NCBI GenBank assembly: GCA_025059915.1
Contig: JANXDD010000007.1
Span: forward strand, 1 to 35,264
DNA length: 35,264 nucleotides
Direction of reading: 5' to 3'
DNA from: Bacteroidia bacterium
Lineage (GTDB): Bacteria > Bacteroidota > Bacteroidia > SpSt-205
Shown one piece after another: positions 22,948-30,200 of this stretch; the first letter of the stretch is position 1; each line of letters begins with the position of its first letter. The translations under genes and the position numbers were made by a program. The notes below the pieces were generated by a model. That model was not told the origin of the DNA. It was given only the letters and a program-made list of their open reading frames with translations, and did no database searches.

Positions 22948-24561
22948 TCACATGGAAATAGAGCCTTTGCGGAAGTCAGTTTCTCCGATATGGACGTTGA
23001 CCAGTGCAGGTTTCTGAGCGTTAAGGGCTGCTTCTAAGGCAGACGGAAGCTCTGCCGTATCTTCTACAAAAGTGCCCCATCCCCCTAAGGCTTCTACCAT
23101 CTTATCATAACGGGAGAGGCGAAGCTCTGTAGCGATAGCTCGTCCATAGAAGGGCAGTTGAGCTCGCTTTATTTGCGTCCATGCGGCGTCATTGCCTATC
23201 ACTCCTACGAAAGGCAGATTGAAGCGGACAGCGGTGTCGTATTCCATTCCATTCAGACCGAAAGCCCCATCCCCAAAAATGACCCACACATCGCTCTCAG
23301 GATACAGCAGTTTGGCTGCGATAGCATAGGGAGCTCCTGCGCCCAGCGTGCCCAGCGGACCTGCATCCAGCCACTGCCCTAATCCCCGCGGTCGCACCGT
23401 ATAGGCTGCGCTTCCCACAATATCCCCCCCATCGCCAATCACGATACTTTTAGGAGTAAGAAACTTATTAATCTCCAGTCCTAAGCGCAAGGGATTGACG
23501 GGACGAGCAGAGGTTTCTGCCTCAGCATGAATGCGGCGTTCTCGCTCTTTTTCTTCCTGAAGGAGGATTTCTTTCCATGAATGCCAAGCATGAGAAGGAG
23601 GTGTAAAGACTTGCGCCAGCTTATGAAGGAAGCTGCCGGGGTCGGCACAGATAGATATTGTACCGAGTCGGTTACGCGTGAGCTCGGAAGGGTCTCGGTC
23701 TATACGAATAAGGTGAGCTTTCTCTGCAATAGAGCTGCCGTAGTTGAGCCGAAAATCTAAAGGGACTCCTGCCAAGATTACAACGTCCGCCTGCGAAAGA
23801 GCCGCTTTTCTGGCATGAAGGAAGAAAAGGGGATGTCTTTCTCCCAGTACGCCTCGCGCCATGCCGTTAGCGAAAGTGGGAATACTCAGAGCCTCTATCA
23901 GGGCTCGTATTTGAGAAGCATAGGGCGAAAAGAGTATTTGGCTTCCTACCAGGAGAACGGGACGCTCAGCGCTTTTTAGAATCTCCAAAGCGGCTTTTAC
24001 CTCCTCCTCTGGTGCTTCAAAGGGCTCTATTTCGGAGGCTATTTCTTCGTTCTCAGCGCTGGCTTTATCAAAAAGAATATCCATCGGACACTCTAAAAAC
24101 ACCGGCCCCATTACTCCTGTCGTAGCTGCTGTAAAAGCTCGTTTGAGGTACTCTGGAATAGCCTTAGGGGAAGGCACTTGAACAGACCACTTTGTAATGG
24201 GCTTGAGCACAGAGACGTGGTCCATCTCTTGGAGAGCCCCTTTTCCGATAGTGGGCAAGGCTGCCTGTCCCCCAATCACTATCATGGGAGTTTGTGAGCG
24301 CCAGGCATTAGCTACGGCGGTTACGACATTCATCACGCCGGGGCCAGCGGTTACGGCGCACACGCCTATTTTGCGAGTGAGGCGGGCTGCTGCCTCTGCC
24401 GCAAATCCAGCAGCTTGTTCATGACGAAAGTCTATCACTGGCACCCCTACATCAGCACACCCCTCGTATATCTCCATGATGTGTCCTCCTGACAGAGTGA
24501 AAAGATGCGTCATTCCCATCTCTTTCAGGAGGCGAGCCATGAGGCGACCGCCTGTACTCAT
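22948..24561 (-). CDS. Thiamine-diphosphate-dependent enzyme of the 2-hydroxyacyl-CoA lyase / acetolactate synthase-like (HACL2/ILVBL) type
   Basis: A 537-residue three-domain ThDP enzyme. The Pyr domain has LSGGHIMEIYEG and DFRHEQAAGFAAEAAAR, where Glu48 is the cofactor-activating glutamate. The middle domain follows (LKSAERPVLLVGSQILFS). The PP domain has the ThDP motif from GDGAFGLNGMEYDTAV to VGVIGNDAAWTQIKR. GNDAAWTQI recalls animal ILVBL/HACL2 and related bacterial proteins more than true acetolactate synthase, and no regulatory subunit or ilv gene is nearby. Likely reactions are cleavage of 2-hydroxyacyl-CoA to an aldehyde and formyl-CoA, or a related ligation; the substrate is not shown. 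Monocistronic, leaderless by prediction (box 4 nt before the ATG). Confidence 0.8.
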   Translation of the reverse strand: MSTGGRLMARLLKEMGMTHLFTLSGGHIMEIYEGCADVGVPVIDFRHEQAAGFAAEAAARLTRKIGVCAVTAGPGVMNVVTAVANAWRSQTPMIVIGGQAALPTIGKGALQEMDHVSVLKPITKWSVQVPSPKAIPEYLKRAFTAATTGVMGPVFLECPMDILFDKASAENEEIASEIEPFEAPEEEVKAALEILKSAERPVLLVGSQILFSPYASQIRALIEALSIPTFANGMARGVLGERHPLFFLHARKAALSQADVVILAGVPLDFRLNYGSSIAEKAHLIRIDRDPSELTRNRLGTISICADPGSFLHKLAQVFTPPSHAWHSWKEILLQEEKERERRIHAEAETSARPVNPLRLGLEINKFLTPKSIVIGDGGDIVGSAAYTVRPRGLGQWLDAGPLGTLGAGAPYAIAAKLLYPESDVWVIFGDGAFGLNGMEYDTAVRFNLPFVGVIGNDAAWTQIKRAQLPFYGRAIATELRLSRYDKMVEALGGWGTFVEDTAELPSALEAALNAQKPALVNVHIGETDFRKGSISM

Positions 24562-24565
24562 GTAG

Positions 24566-24573
24566 CAAAGGTA
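24566..24573 (-). promoter_or_regulatory. TAnnTTTG promoter box of the ThDP enzyme gene
   Basis: TACCTTTG on the minus strand ends 4 nt before the ATG at 24561. A TTG lies 18 bp upstream of the box, a good -33 candidate. Confidence 0.8.
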
Positions 24574-24607
24574 AGTAGCGGCTCAGTAGCCCAAATTCAT
24601 TAGCTGT

Positions 24608-25267
24608 CTATTCTGTACATAGCTGGCGCGCCTGCCTGAAAATCTCTATCCATGCCTCCCACCGAAGGCGCCCCGTGCGGGTGTTTTGCTGACTCGGATG
24701 ATAGGAAGCAAGAATTGTAATGGACTCCACCGAATGCTGCTTCCCATGACCAAAAGGCGGAAACTTCGCATTGGGAAAAAGACGAGCTACTTGTTTGTAG
24801 GCGATATGTCCAAGCGGAAGTATTACGCGCAGCGTAGGCTTCAAGAGCTGAAACTCCATGGAGAGGTAAGGAAAACAAGCTGCTAACTCAGTAGGAAGGG
24901 GTCTATTTTCAGGAGGGGCGCAGCGGGCCGCAGCAGAGATGTAGGCCCCCTCCAAAAGTAGTCCATCTTCTTTATGAAAGCTATCAGGCTGATTGGCAAA
25001 TCCTGTCTCGTATAATGCCCGATATAGCCAGTCGCCGGAGCTATCGCCAGTGAACATTCGTCCTGTTCGGTTTGCTCCGTGAGCTGCTGGCGCCAGGCCG
25101 ACCACCCATAGCCGAGCGGCTAAATCTCCGAAGCCAGGGACAGGCTTAGACCAATACTGCCAGGCTTTGTACCGCGGAGGGGGGCGCAGACCAATACTTT
25201 CCCTATAGGAAACGAGTCGGGGACAGCGCTTGCAGCTAATGATGCTTTCCGTCAGCTTTTCCCACAC
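24608..25267 (-). CDS. Family 5 (UDGb) uracil-DNA glycosylase with iron-sulfur cluster
   Basis: A 219-residue DNA repair enzyme that removes uracil and other deaminated bases. The UDGb active-site block GLAPAAHGANRTGRMFTGD and the second motif ASYHPSQQNTRTGRL are both clear; in family 5 the first motif lacks the catalytic Asp/Asn of other UDGs. Four cysteines for a [4Fe-4S] cluster are visible: CKRC near the N-terminus, then one in RCAPP and one in ELAACFP. GTG start at 25267, 6 nt behind the nuoA stop, so it is read as the second gene of the nuoA unit; no other promoter is visible. Confidence 0.92.
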   Translation of the reverse strand: MWEKLTESIISCKRCPRLVSYRESIGLRPPPRYKAWQYWSKPVPGFGDLAARLWVVGLAPAAHGANRTGRMFTGDSSGDWLYRALYETGFANQPDSFHKEDGLLLEGAYISAAARCAPPENRPLPTELAACFPYLSMEFQLLKPTLRVILPLGHIAYKQVARLFPNAKFPPFGHGKQHSVESITILASYHPSQQNTRTGRLRWEAWIEIFRQARQLCTE

Positions 25268-25273
25268 AATGCC

Positions 25274-25642
25274 TCATAGAGTATGCCGGCTCCAGTCAAA
25301 AATCCCCATTCGGAGAAGGTAGATATACCCTACCCCTAAGATAGCCGTGAAGGATACAAAAATCCCCAGTGCCCATACGGGGTCCTCTCGGAAAAAAGTA
25401 ACCCATGGATACAAAAGCGCCACTTCTACATCAAAGACCGTAAAAAGCATAGCCACCTTATAGTAATGGACTGAGAAGCGCTGGCGAGTTGTTCCGACAG
25501 GGTCCATTCCACTTTCATACGGAATCATCTTCTGGGGAGTGGGGCGGCGGGGCCCCAAAAGAGTTGGCGCATAGACGAGAACTATTCCCACAATAGCCCC
25601 CAGCCCTAAGAGAACTATTCCCCCGAGATAGGCTTCCAGCAT
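25274..25642 (-). CDS. nuoA: NADH-quinone oxidoreductase subunit A
   Basis: A 122-residue membrane subunit of respiratory complex I. Three hydrophobic helices (GGIVLLGLGAIVGIVLVYAP, VAMLFTVFDVEVALLYPWV, IFVSFTAILGVGYIYLL) surround the family signature YESGMDPVG and FDVEVALLYPW, whose acidic residues are conserved in NuoA. Normally nuoA is followed at once by nuoB; here the next gene is a uracil-DNA glycosylase and no other nuo gene is in the window. ATG 4 nt behind a perfect TACCTTTG box. Confidence 0.95.
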   Translation of the reverse strand: MLEAYLGGIVLLGLGAIVGIVLVYAPTLLGPRRPTPQKMIPYESGMDPVGTTRQRFSVHYYKVAMLFTVFDVEVALLYPWVTFFREDPVWALGIFVSFTAILGVGYIYLLRMGIFDWSRHTL

Positions 25643-25646
25643 AAGG

Positions 25647-25654
25647 CAAAGGTA
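25647..25654 (-). promoter_or_regulatory. TAnnTTTG promoter box of nuoA
   Basis: TACCTTTG on the minus strand sits in the 15-bp gap between the upstream gene's stop and the nuoA ATG, ending 4 nt before it. Any -33 element must lie inside the upstream gene. Confidence 0.8.
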
Positions 25655-25657
25655 CTT

Positions 25658-27556
25658 TTATCGGAGCACCGTAACCGTCCCTACCCGCTGAAGGCTCTGA
25701 CCTGAAAAAAGCCGAGCCTCAAATACGAAAGTATATGCATCCTCTGGCACGAATTCCCCCGCTGCATTGCGTCCGTCCCATTGCGGAGTTCCTACAATTT
25801 CCCTCACCAAGATTCCCCAGCGTGAATAGATTCGTAGCCGGCTCCATTCCAAAGGAGGTGCTACAATGAGAAAAACATCGTTGATGCCGTCTCCATTTGG
25901 GGAAAATGCAGTAGGTACAAATATCCCTGAAAATGGGCGCACATAAATTATGCGCGTGAAGGTATCTAAGCATCCTTCGGGGCTCCGAGCGATAAGGGTA
26001 ACGTTGTAAAAAGTGTCCCGGGGAAAGCTATAGCTTAGAGTAGGCGTGGGAGGAAAGGGGGTAGTTCCTATGAGCCATTGCCATACAGAGCCGCCGCGTG
26101 AGCTGTCTATAAAGGTTACAGGCTGCCCAACTTCCACAGAATCAGGCGGCACTGCTACGAAGTAAGCCGTCGGCAGCGGATACACATGTAGGACAAAAGG
26201 CTCGCTATTTATAGTGCCGCAGGCTTGGGTGACCTGAACAAAGTAGGTACCAGGCTGAGAGACAATAAGAACAGAATCATTTGCTCCTATGATAGGAAGC
26301 CCTTCATAAAACCATTGATAGCTTAGGGCAGGGGAAGCTACCAGACGCAGGCTATCTCCTCTACAGATTCCCTGAGGAGAGGCAGGGGAGATGCTTACCG
26401 AAGGGGCTGGCAGCCCCCGCACTTCTACGGCAGAACTGGTAGCTGTGCATCCAAAAGTGTTAGTGGCGGTTACAGTATAGGTGCCAGGTCCGTAGACCCA
26501 TGCGCTGGTACCTTGAGGGCCGTGGCTCCATGTATAGGTCCAGCCTGCGACGGGATTCTCTACGAATAAGTGTAGAGAGTCTCCCGGACAGAGGTCATGG
26601 GGTCCGGGCGGGATTATGGCTACCCGTGGATGCCGCACCGCTAAGGCAAAAGGAGTCGGAGAAAAAGCAGCGATTTCCTGGATCATCCAGCTGAATCCAT
26701 TGGCAGTATTTACGTTGCCCCCTACGCTATCCCACTGCATGCCCCTCCAGTGAGCAACTGCATCGTAGTTTCCATCCTGTGCCGGGTCAAAAGCTATCTC
26801 TAAAATTCCCCCACCAGGCCCAGAAAGGTGGTGAAAGAAATCAGGATTGATAAGGCACAAGCGGTTATCGCGTCGTGAGCGGTCGTATCCTTCGTTTGTA
26901 GCGTCAGTGGCGGCAAACCGTCCCGCATACTCCCCAGAAGCCGCAGGAGTAATATAAATAGGACGATACCGAAGCACCGGCAGCGAATCTCCTAAAGGGA
27001 AAAGGTACCTTCCTCCAGCTATGCAAGCTCTTTCTAAAGCTCCACCTAAGCTTGATTTTACAAATCCAGAGCTGCGTACGATAGACCCTACTGCTGGGTT
27101 CCGATGATAGAGGGTATCTGCATGGGTGTGTAGCATATGATCCCCTAAGTCAAGCCATTGCCGCACGTAGGCAGAGAGAGCCAGATTTTTACTGGAGGTT
27201 CCACGCAGCTCCAGCGTGTCAAAGTGAATCGGGTCTGTCCCTGTGATCCATTGATAGCCGCCCCTAAGCTGGACCTTACCAGGTGCTACCGGGGCACCGT
27301 TAGGGAAGGTCGCCAAAAACATCTCATTTCCTGCTTGATTGTCGAGCGTGTCGGTGATAAAGACAGCTCCTGACTGGTACCACCGCCCTCCGTTTCTATT
27401 GGTGACGCTGCCTATGACGCTGACAATAGTTGTGGGCTCCACCCGAATCACTTCTCCCCAGTTGCTCAAAGTTTGAGCTCCCCCCCCTTCGCTCAGGAGG
27501 AGCAGCATAAGCCCAAGTTCCGCAAGCCATTCCCTACGCCATAGGCTTCCGTACAT
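25658..27556 (-). CDS. Secreted Ig/PKD-repeat protein with T9SS type B (gliding-motility-type) sorting domain
   Basis: A 632-residue secreted protein. The N-terminus has a basic region and a hydrophobic stretch (LAELGLMLLLLSEGGGA, then Q), followed by about 280 residues of unassigned beta-rich sequence. Next come Ig-like modules (LCPGDSLHLFVENP ... YGPGTYTVTATNTFGCTA; ICRGDSLRLVASPALSYQWF ... QPGTYFVQVTQACG) and a PKD-like module (VEVGQPVTFIDSS ... SYSFPRDTFYNVTLIA). The C-terminus, FVPTAFSPNGDGINDVF through RIYSRWG and WDGRNAAGEFVPEDAYTFVF, is the CHU_C/T9SS type B domain. It should be exported by T9SS to the surface, perhaps as an adhesin. Alone in its unit, with no PorP/SprF partner gene beside it. 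Confidence 0.88.
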   Translation of the reverse strand: MYGSLWRREWLAELGLMLLLLSEGGGAQTLSNWGEVIRVEPTTIVSVIGSVTNRNGGRWYQSGAVFITDTLDNQAGNEMFLATFPNGAPVAPGKVQLRGGYQWITGTDPIHFDTLELRGTSSKNLALSAYVRQWLDLGDHMLHTHADTLYHRNPAVGSIVRSSGFVKSSLGGALERACIAGGRYLFPLGDSLPVLRYRPIYITPAASGEYAGRFAATDATNEGYDRSRRDNRLCLINPDFFHHLSGPGGGILEIAFDPAQDGNYDAVAHWRGMQWDSVGGNVNTANGFSWMIQEIAAFSPTPFALAVRHPRVAIIPPGPHDLCPGDSLHLFVENPVAGWTYTWSHGPQGTSAWVYGPGTYTVTATNTFGCTATSSAVEVRGLPAPSVSISPASPQGICRGDSLRLVASPALSYQWFYEGLPIIGANDSVLIVSQPGTYFVQVTQACGTINSEPFVLHVYPLPTAYFVAVPPDSVEVGQPVTFIDSSRGGSVWQWLIGTTPFPPTPTLSYSFPRDTFYNVTLIARSPEGCLDTFTRIIYVRPFSGIFVPTAFSPNGDGINDVFLIVAPPLEWSRLRIYSRWGILVREIVGTPQWDGRNAAGEFVPEDAYTFVFEARLFSGQSLQRVGTVTVLR

Positions 27557-27563
27557 CTACAAG

Positions 27564-27571
27564 CAAATATA
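27564..27571 (-). promoter_or_regulatory. TAnnTTTG promoter box of the T9SS type B cargo gene
   Basis: TATATTTG on the minus strand ends 7 nt before the ATG at 27556. Confidence 0.75.
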
Positions 27572-27595
27572 CGCTTCGGCAAGAATTCAGGCTCG

Positions 27596-28609
27596 TTATG
27601 GGCAAGGGAGGGGATAAGTAGGTAAAGGGCGCTTGATAAAAGGAAGCGGACGATTTAGCACACCTACTAATTTCCTATAAGGAATCCGAGGAAGCCCATC
27701 AGATACCGGCTTTTGACGCAGATATCGGCGAAAGTCTCGGTGAGCCTGTACTACAGCCCAGAGGTGTTTCACCCCTCCACGCAGGAGAAGGTATAAAGCC
27801 GCCGGCATGTCTAAAATCATTCGCCACAGCACGCGCCAGCGCCGCTCAGAAAAGGGAAGGTTCTCCCACAGAAGGTAAAGGCTATTGCGGAAGTTATAGT
27901 AAGTCTTTTGAGGACTACTCTGCGCCAAGCTACCTCCCCCTACATGATAAACTATACTACGAGGCTCGTAGGCGATCATCCAGCCAGCTCTATTGAGCCT
28001 CCAGCAGAGGTCTATTTCCTCCATGTGCATGAAGTAGTAGGGTTTGAACAAAAGCCCTCCAAGGTCCTGCCAGATGGCTTGGGTGCGTATCACAAAGGCG
28101 GCTCCCCCTGCCCAGAAGATACGGCTGAATTCTTCGTATTGTCCTTTATCTATTTCTCCGCGCCCCCTGCAGGTAGGGTATCCCCAAGCATCCATTAGCC
28201 CACCAGCGGCTCCTGCGTACTCAAAGGCTTCTCGGTGAGCCCATGCTCGGATTTTTGGTTGAATCGCCCCTATCGTAGGGCATGCTTCCATGCGCTCTAT
28301 CAGAGGAGACAGCCAGCCAGGAGTTACCTCAACATCACTATTGAGAAGGGCTATGTACGGTACCTTATCCCCGTACTCTGCAAAGAACCTTTGATAACCT
28401 CCAGCATAACCTTCATTTTTCTCATAACGAACCGTCTTTACTTGGGGAAACTGCTCCGCTATCCACTGATAGATAGGGGGAGTGCTGGCATTATCTATGA
28501 CCCATACGGTAAAGTCTGGATACTCTGTGCGGAGGAGCGTGGGCAAGAAAGCTTCTAACCACTTTTTTCCTCCATGGGCTAATACGGCAATGTAGATGTG
28601 GGGAAGCAA
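27596..28609 (-). CDS. Family 2 glycosyltransferase (rhamnosyltransferase-like)
   Basis: A 337-residue GT-A enzyme. Motifs run IAVLAHGGKKWLEAFLPTLL, VWVIDNAST, RYEKNEGYAGGYQRF, YIALLNSDVEV (metal-binding DxD region), GGAAFVIRTQA, FMHMEEIDLCWRLNRAGW and YHVGGGS. This GT2 subgroup includes the WbbL-like rhamnosyltransferases of surface polysaccharide synthesis. A C-terminal amphipathic or membrane-associated stretch (MILDMPAALYLLLRGGV) may touch the inner membrane. The TTG at 28609 is the only start that fits the family's N-terminus; it is 6 nt behind the thioredoxin-like gene with which it forms an operon. Donor and acceptor unknown. Confidence 0.88.
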   Translation of the reverse strand: MLPHIYIAVLAHGGKKWLEAFLPTLLRTEYPDFTVWVIDNASTPPIYQWIAEQFPQVKTVRYEKNEGYAGGYQRFFAEYGDKVPYIALLNSDVEVTPGWLSPLIERMEACPTIGAIQPKIRAWAHREAFEYAGAAGGLMDAWGYPTCRGRGEIDKGQYEEFSRIFWAGGAAFVIRTQAIWQDLGGLLFKPYYFMHMEEIDLCWRLNRAGWMIAYEPRSIVYHVGGGSLAQSSPQKTYYNFRNSLYLLWENLPFSERRWRVLWRMILDMPAALYLLLRGGVKHLWAVVQAHRDFRRYLRQKPVSDGLPRIPYRKLVGVLNRPLPFIKRPLPTYPLPCP

Positions 28610-28615
28610 CTCGTC

Positions 28616-29530
28616 TTATTTCTGACTCAGAAGGGTAGAGAGGATATTCACAGCAGGAATGTCGTGAGGCAGGTCGCGCTGGGCTTCTTTGAGAGATTTC
28701 TGGGCTTCGGAGATGCGTCCCAAGCGGTAATACAAGGCAGCTTGGGTGAGATAGCCTACGCCAGTGGGGTCCTTTTTGGTGGAAAAAGTAACCCACTGGA
28801 TAGTTTCTGGTGGGGGGGCTTCCCAGTTCAGCAAGGCATAGGCAGCGAGCCATAAGGTCTGCTGGGGAGTGAGCTTTTGCTGCTGGTATAGCTTGTGATG
28901 CAGGGTGTGAAGGGCGGCTTCTTTTTGGCCTCGGCGCCATGCACTAAGTGCTCGTAGCACTTCTTCCGCGACACTTCCGCCAGCTGTACCCTCCACTGGC
29001 TCCGTGTCTATACGAGCAAGTTTAGCCTCAAAACTCGTATCCCATGTTTGCCGAGTCAGATCAGAAAAGAAGACCTTATACTGCTCCCGAAAGCTCTCCC
29101 AGCTGGGCTGCGAAGCTGGACGAGACTTAGCATACTGTTCAGAATATCGCCGCAGGATATTGAGAAAAGTAGGTGCATCCGCATAACCTATATGCCGTCC
29201 TATTTCATTTCCTTGCGGGTCTAAGAAAACTATCGTAGGGTATGCGCGTATCCGATATTGGTCTGCGAGCCGAACGCCATCCCCCTTCTCTGCATCCACC
29301 CGATAAGCGAGGTAGTTTTTCTCCACATAGTCTCCTACTTCCGGGTTAGAAAAGGTATATCGTTCCAACATCTTACATGGGCCGCACCATACGGTGTAAA
29401 AATCTACAAATATCGGCCTCTTTTGCTTCTGAGCCTCTGAAAGCAGAGCTTGCCATGAGCCCTGAAAAAAACGAACGCCTCCCCCCTGTGCAAATAACCA
29501 CGCCGCCCAAGCTACCAACCATATTCGCAT
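28616..29530 (-). CDS. Exported thioredoxin-fold protein with C-terminal helical repeats
   Basis: A 304-residue protein with a short signal peptide (MRIWLVAWAAWLFA, then Q). A thioredoxin-like domain (about 20-135) carries the redox motif in FVDFYTVWCGPCKML and the cis-proline strand AYPTIVFLDPQG. The rest (about 140-304) is helical and TPR-like (LTQAALYYRLGRISEAQKSL). It resembles thioredoxin_7/DUF255-type periplasmic proteins of Bacteroidota and may reduce or oxidise disulfides outside the cytoplasm; its direction of electron flow cannot be told. ATG 4 nt behind a TACCTTTG box. A glycosyltransferase gene follows after 6 nt. Confidence 0.88.
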   Translation of the reverse strand: MRIWLVAWAAWLFAQGGGVRFFQGSWQALLSEAQKQKRPIFVDFYTVWCGPCKMLERYTFSNPEVGDYVEKNYLAYRVDAEKGDGVRLADQYRIRAYPTIVFLDPQGNEIGRHIGYADAPTFLNILRRYSEQYAKSRPASQPSWESFREQYKVFFSDLTRQTWDTSFEAKLARIDTEPVEGTAGGSVAEEVLRALSAWRRGQKEAALHTLHHKLYQQQKLTPQQTLWLAAYALLNWEAPPPETIQWVTFSTKKDPTGVGYLTQAALYYRLGRISEAQKSLKEAQRDLPHDIPAVNILSTLLSQK

Positions 29531-29534
29531 GCAG

Positions 29535-29542
29535 CAAAGGTA
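29535..29542 (-). promoter_or_regulatory. TAnnTTTG promoter box of the thioredoxin-like operon
   Basis: TACCTTTG on the minus strand ends 4 nt before the ATG at 29530. Confidence 0.8.
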
Positions 29543-29633
29543 TCAAACTAAAATCTATTAGCTACTCGCCCTGAAGAGAGGGGCTCTTTGGGGTTTCAGC
29601 TGCATTCCGTAGCATCGCGGGAAAAGGGCCCGC

Positions 29634-29717
29634 CTATTTCCCTCCTTCAAAGTAGAAGACCTTATAGCCATAGAGAGGAAGTATAGCAAAAAGCATCGGG
29701 CTGATCCAATTCGGCAT
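29634..29717 (-). CDS. Possible 27-residue membrane peptide (very tentative)
   Basis: In the 279-bp gap between the thioredoxin-like promoter and the histone-like gene, the minus strand holds a 27-codon frame, M-PNWISPMLFAILPLYGYK then VFYFEGGK, stop TAG. The composition (one hydrophobic segment rich in aromatics, then a charged end) is that of a single-span membrane peptide. No TAnnTTTG box lies before it, and a 5-bp GC hairpin (29617-29633) directly follows the stop codon. A chance frame of this size is quite possible. The rest of the gap holds only the inverted repeat at 29724-29740 and the next promoter. Confidence 0.25.
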   Translation of the reverse strand: MPNWISPMLFAILPLYGYKVFYFEGGK

Positions 29718-29723
29718 TTCTGG

Positions 29724-29740
29724 CTTATCATGTGGATAAG
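29724..29740. repeat. Short inverted repeat, possible operator
   Basis: CTTATC and GATAAG are perfect inverted repeats separated by 5 nt. They lie 50 bp upstream of the -7 box of the histone-like gene and just upstream of the small frame on the minus strand. The function is unproved. Confidence 0.3.
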
Positions 29741-29789
29741 TTGGACTTTATGCCCGTAGCGAAGGGGTCGGAGATGTTAAAGAATTCCT

Positions 29790-29797
29790 TACCTTCG
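29790..29797 (+). promoter_or_regulatory. Probable -7 box of the histone-like gene
   Basis: TACCTTCG matches TAnnTTTG except one base and ends 24 nt before the ATG. This gene would therefore have a leader of about 20 nt (AAACCTAAAACTATC region, A-rich), unlike most others here. Confidence 0.45.
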
Positions 29798-29821
29798 CTT
29801 GAAACCTAAAACTATCAGCAT

Positions 29822-30085
29822 ATGAGCAAGCGGTATGAAGAACTGGAAAAGCTCGTTGGCGAGCTGATGACAGATTTGCGTAAATTCTACGATGATGGAA
29901 ACAAAGCTGCCGGTACTCGGGCTCGTAAGGCTTTGCTAATGCTCAAAAATTGGTCCCACGAGGTGCGCAAGGAGATTTCAGCGCTTCGGGCCTCTGGAGA
30001 AGCCCAAAAAGAAGCCAAAGGAGAGGCGAAGTCTAAATCCGCGTCCAAGCCTGCGGCTAAAAAAGCTCCTCCCAAGAAGAAGTAG
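29822..30085 (+). CDS. Histone H1-like DNA-binding protein (Hc1 family)
   Basis: An 87-residue basic protein. The N-terminal part (YEELEKLVGELMTDLRKFYD, GNKAAGTRARKALLMLKN, VRKEISALRASG) matches the helical region of Bacteroidota histone H1-like (Hc1) proteins. The C-terminal third is a lysine/alanine/proline tail (KPAAKKAPPKKK) that binds DNA without sequence preference. It probably compacts the nucleoid. Its A-rich leader of about 20 nt is longer than that of neighbouring genes and may allow strong translation through ribosomal protein S1. Monocistronic, followed by the tRNA-Glu promoter. Confidence 0.9.
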   Translation: MSKRYEELEKLVGELMTDLRKFYDDGNKAAGTRARKALLMLKNWSHEVRKEISALRASGEAQKEAKGEAKSKSASKPAAKKAPPKKK

Positions 30086-30109
30086 CTGCTCCACTTCGCC
30101 GAGAAGTTT

Positions 30110-30117
30110 TACCTTTG
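30110..30117 (+). promoter_or_regulatory. TAnnTTTG promoter box of tRNA-Glu
   Basis: TACCTTTG ends 9 nt before the tRNA-Glu 5' end, the same spacing as for tRNA-Arg. Confidence 0.78.
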
Positions 30118-30126
30118 CAGCGCTTC

Positions 30127-30200
30127 GCCCCGTTCGTCTAGCCCGGTTAGGACACCTCTCTTTCAAGGAGGAAACAGGGGTTCAAATCCCCTACGGGGTA
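30127..30200 (+). tRNA. tRNA-Glu (TTC)
   Basis: Cloverleaf with acceptor GCCCCGT / ACGGGGT (first pair a G-T wobble), D-stem GTCT/GGAC, anticodon stem CCTCT/GGAGG with loop CTTTCAA (anticodon TTC), T-arm AGGGG/CCCCT with TTCAAAT, discriminator A. CCA is not encoded. Its last 10 nt overlap the 3' end of pyrD, whose stop codon lies in the acceptor stem on the other strand. Confidence 0.95.

Noticed and set aside
29572-29599. A weak stem CTGAA ... TTCAG near the thioredoxin promoter
   Set aside because: Only five pairs with a long loop and no T-tract; not enough to call a terminator or attenuator.
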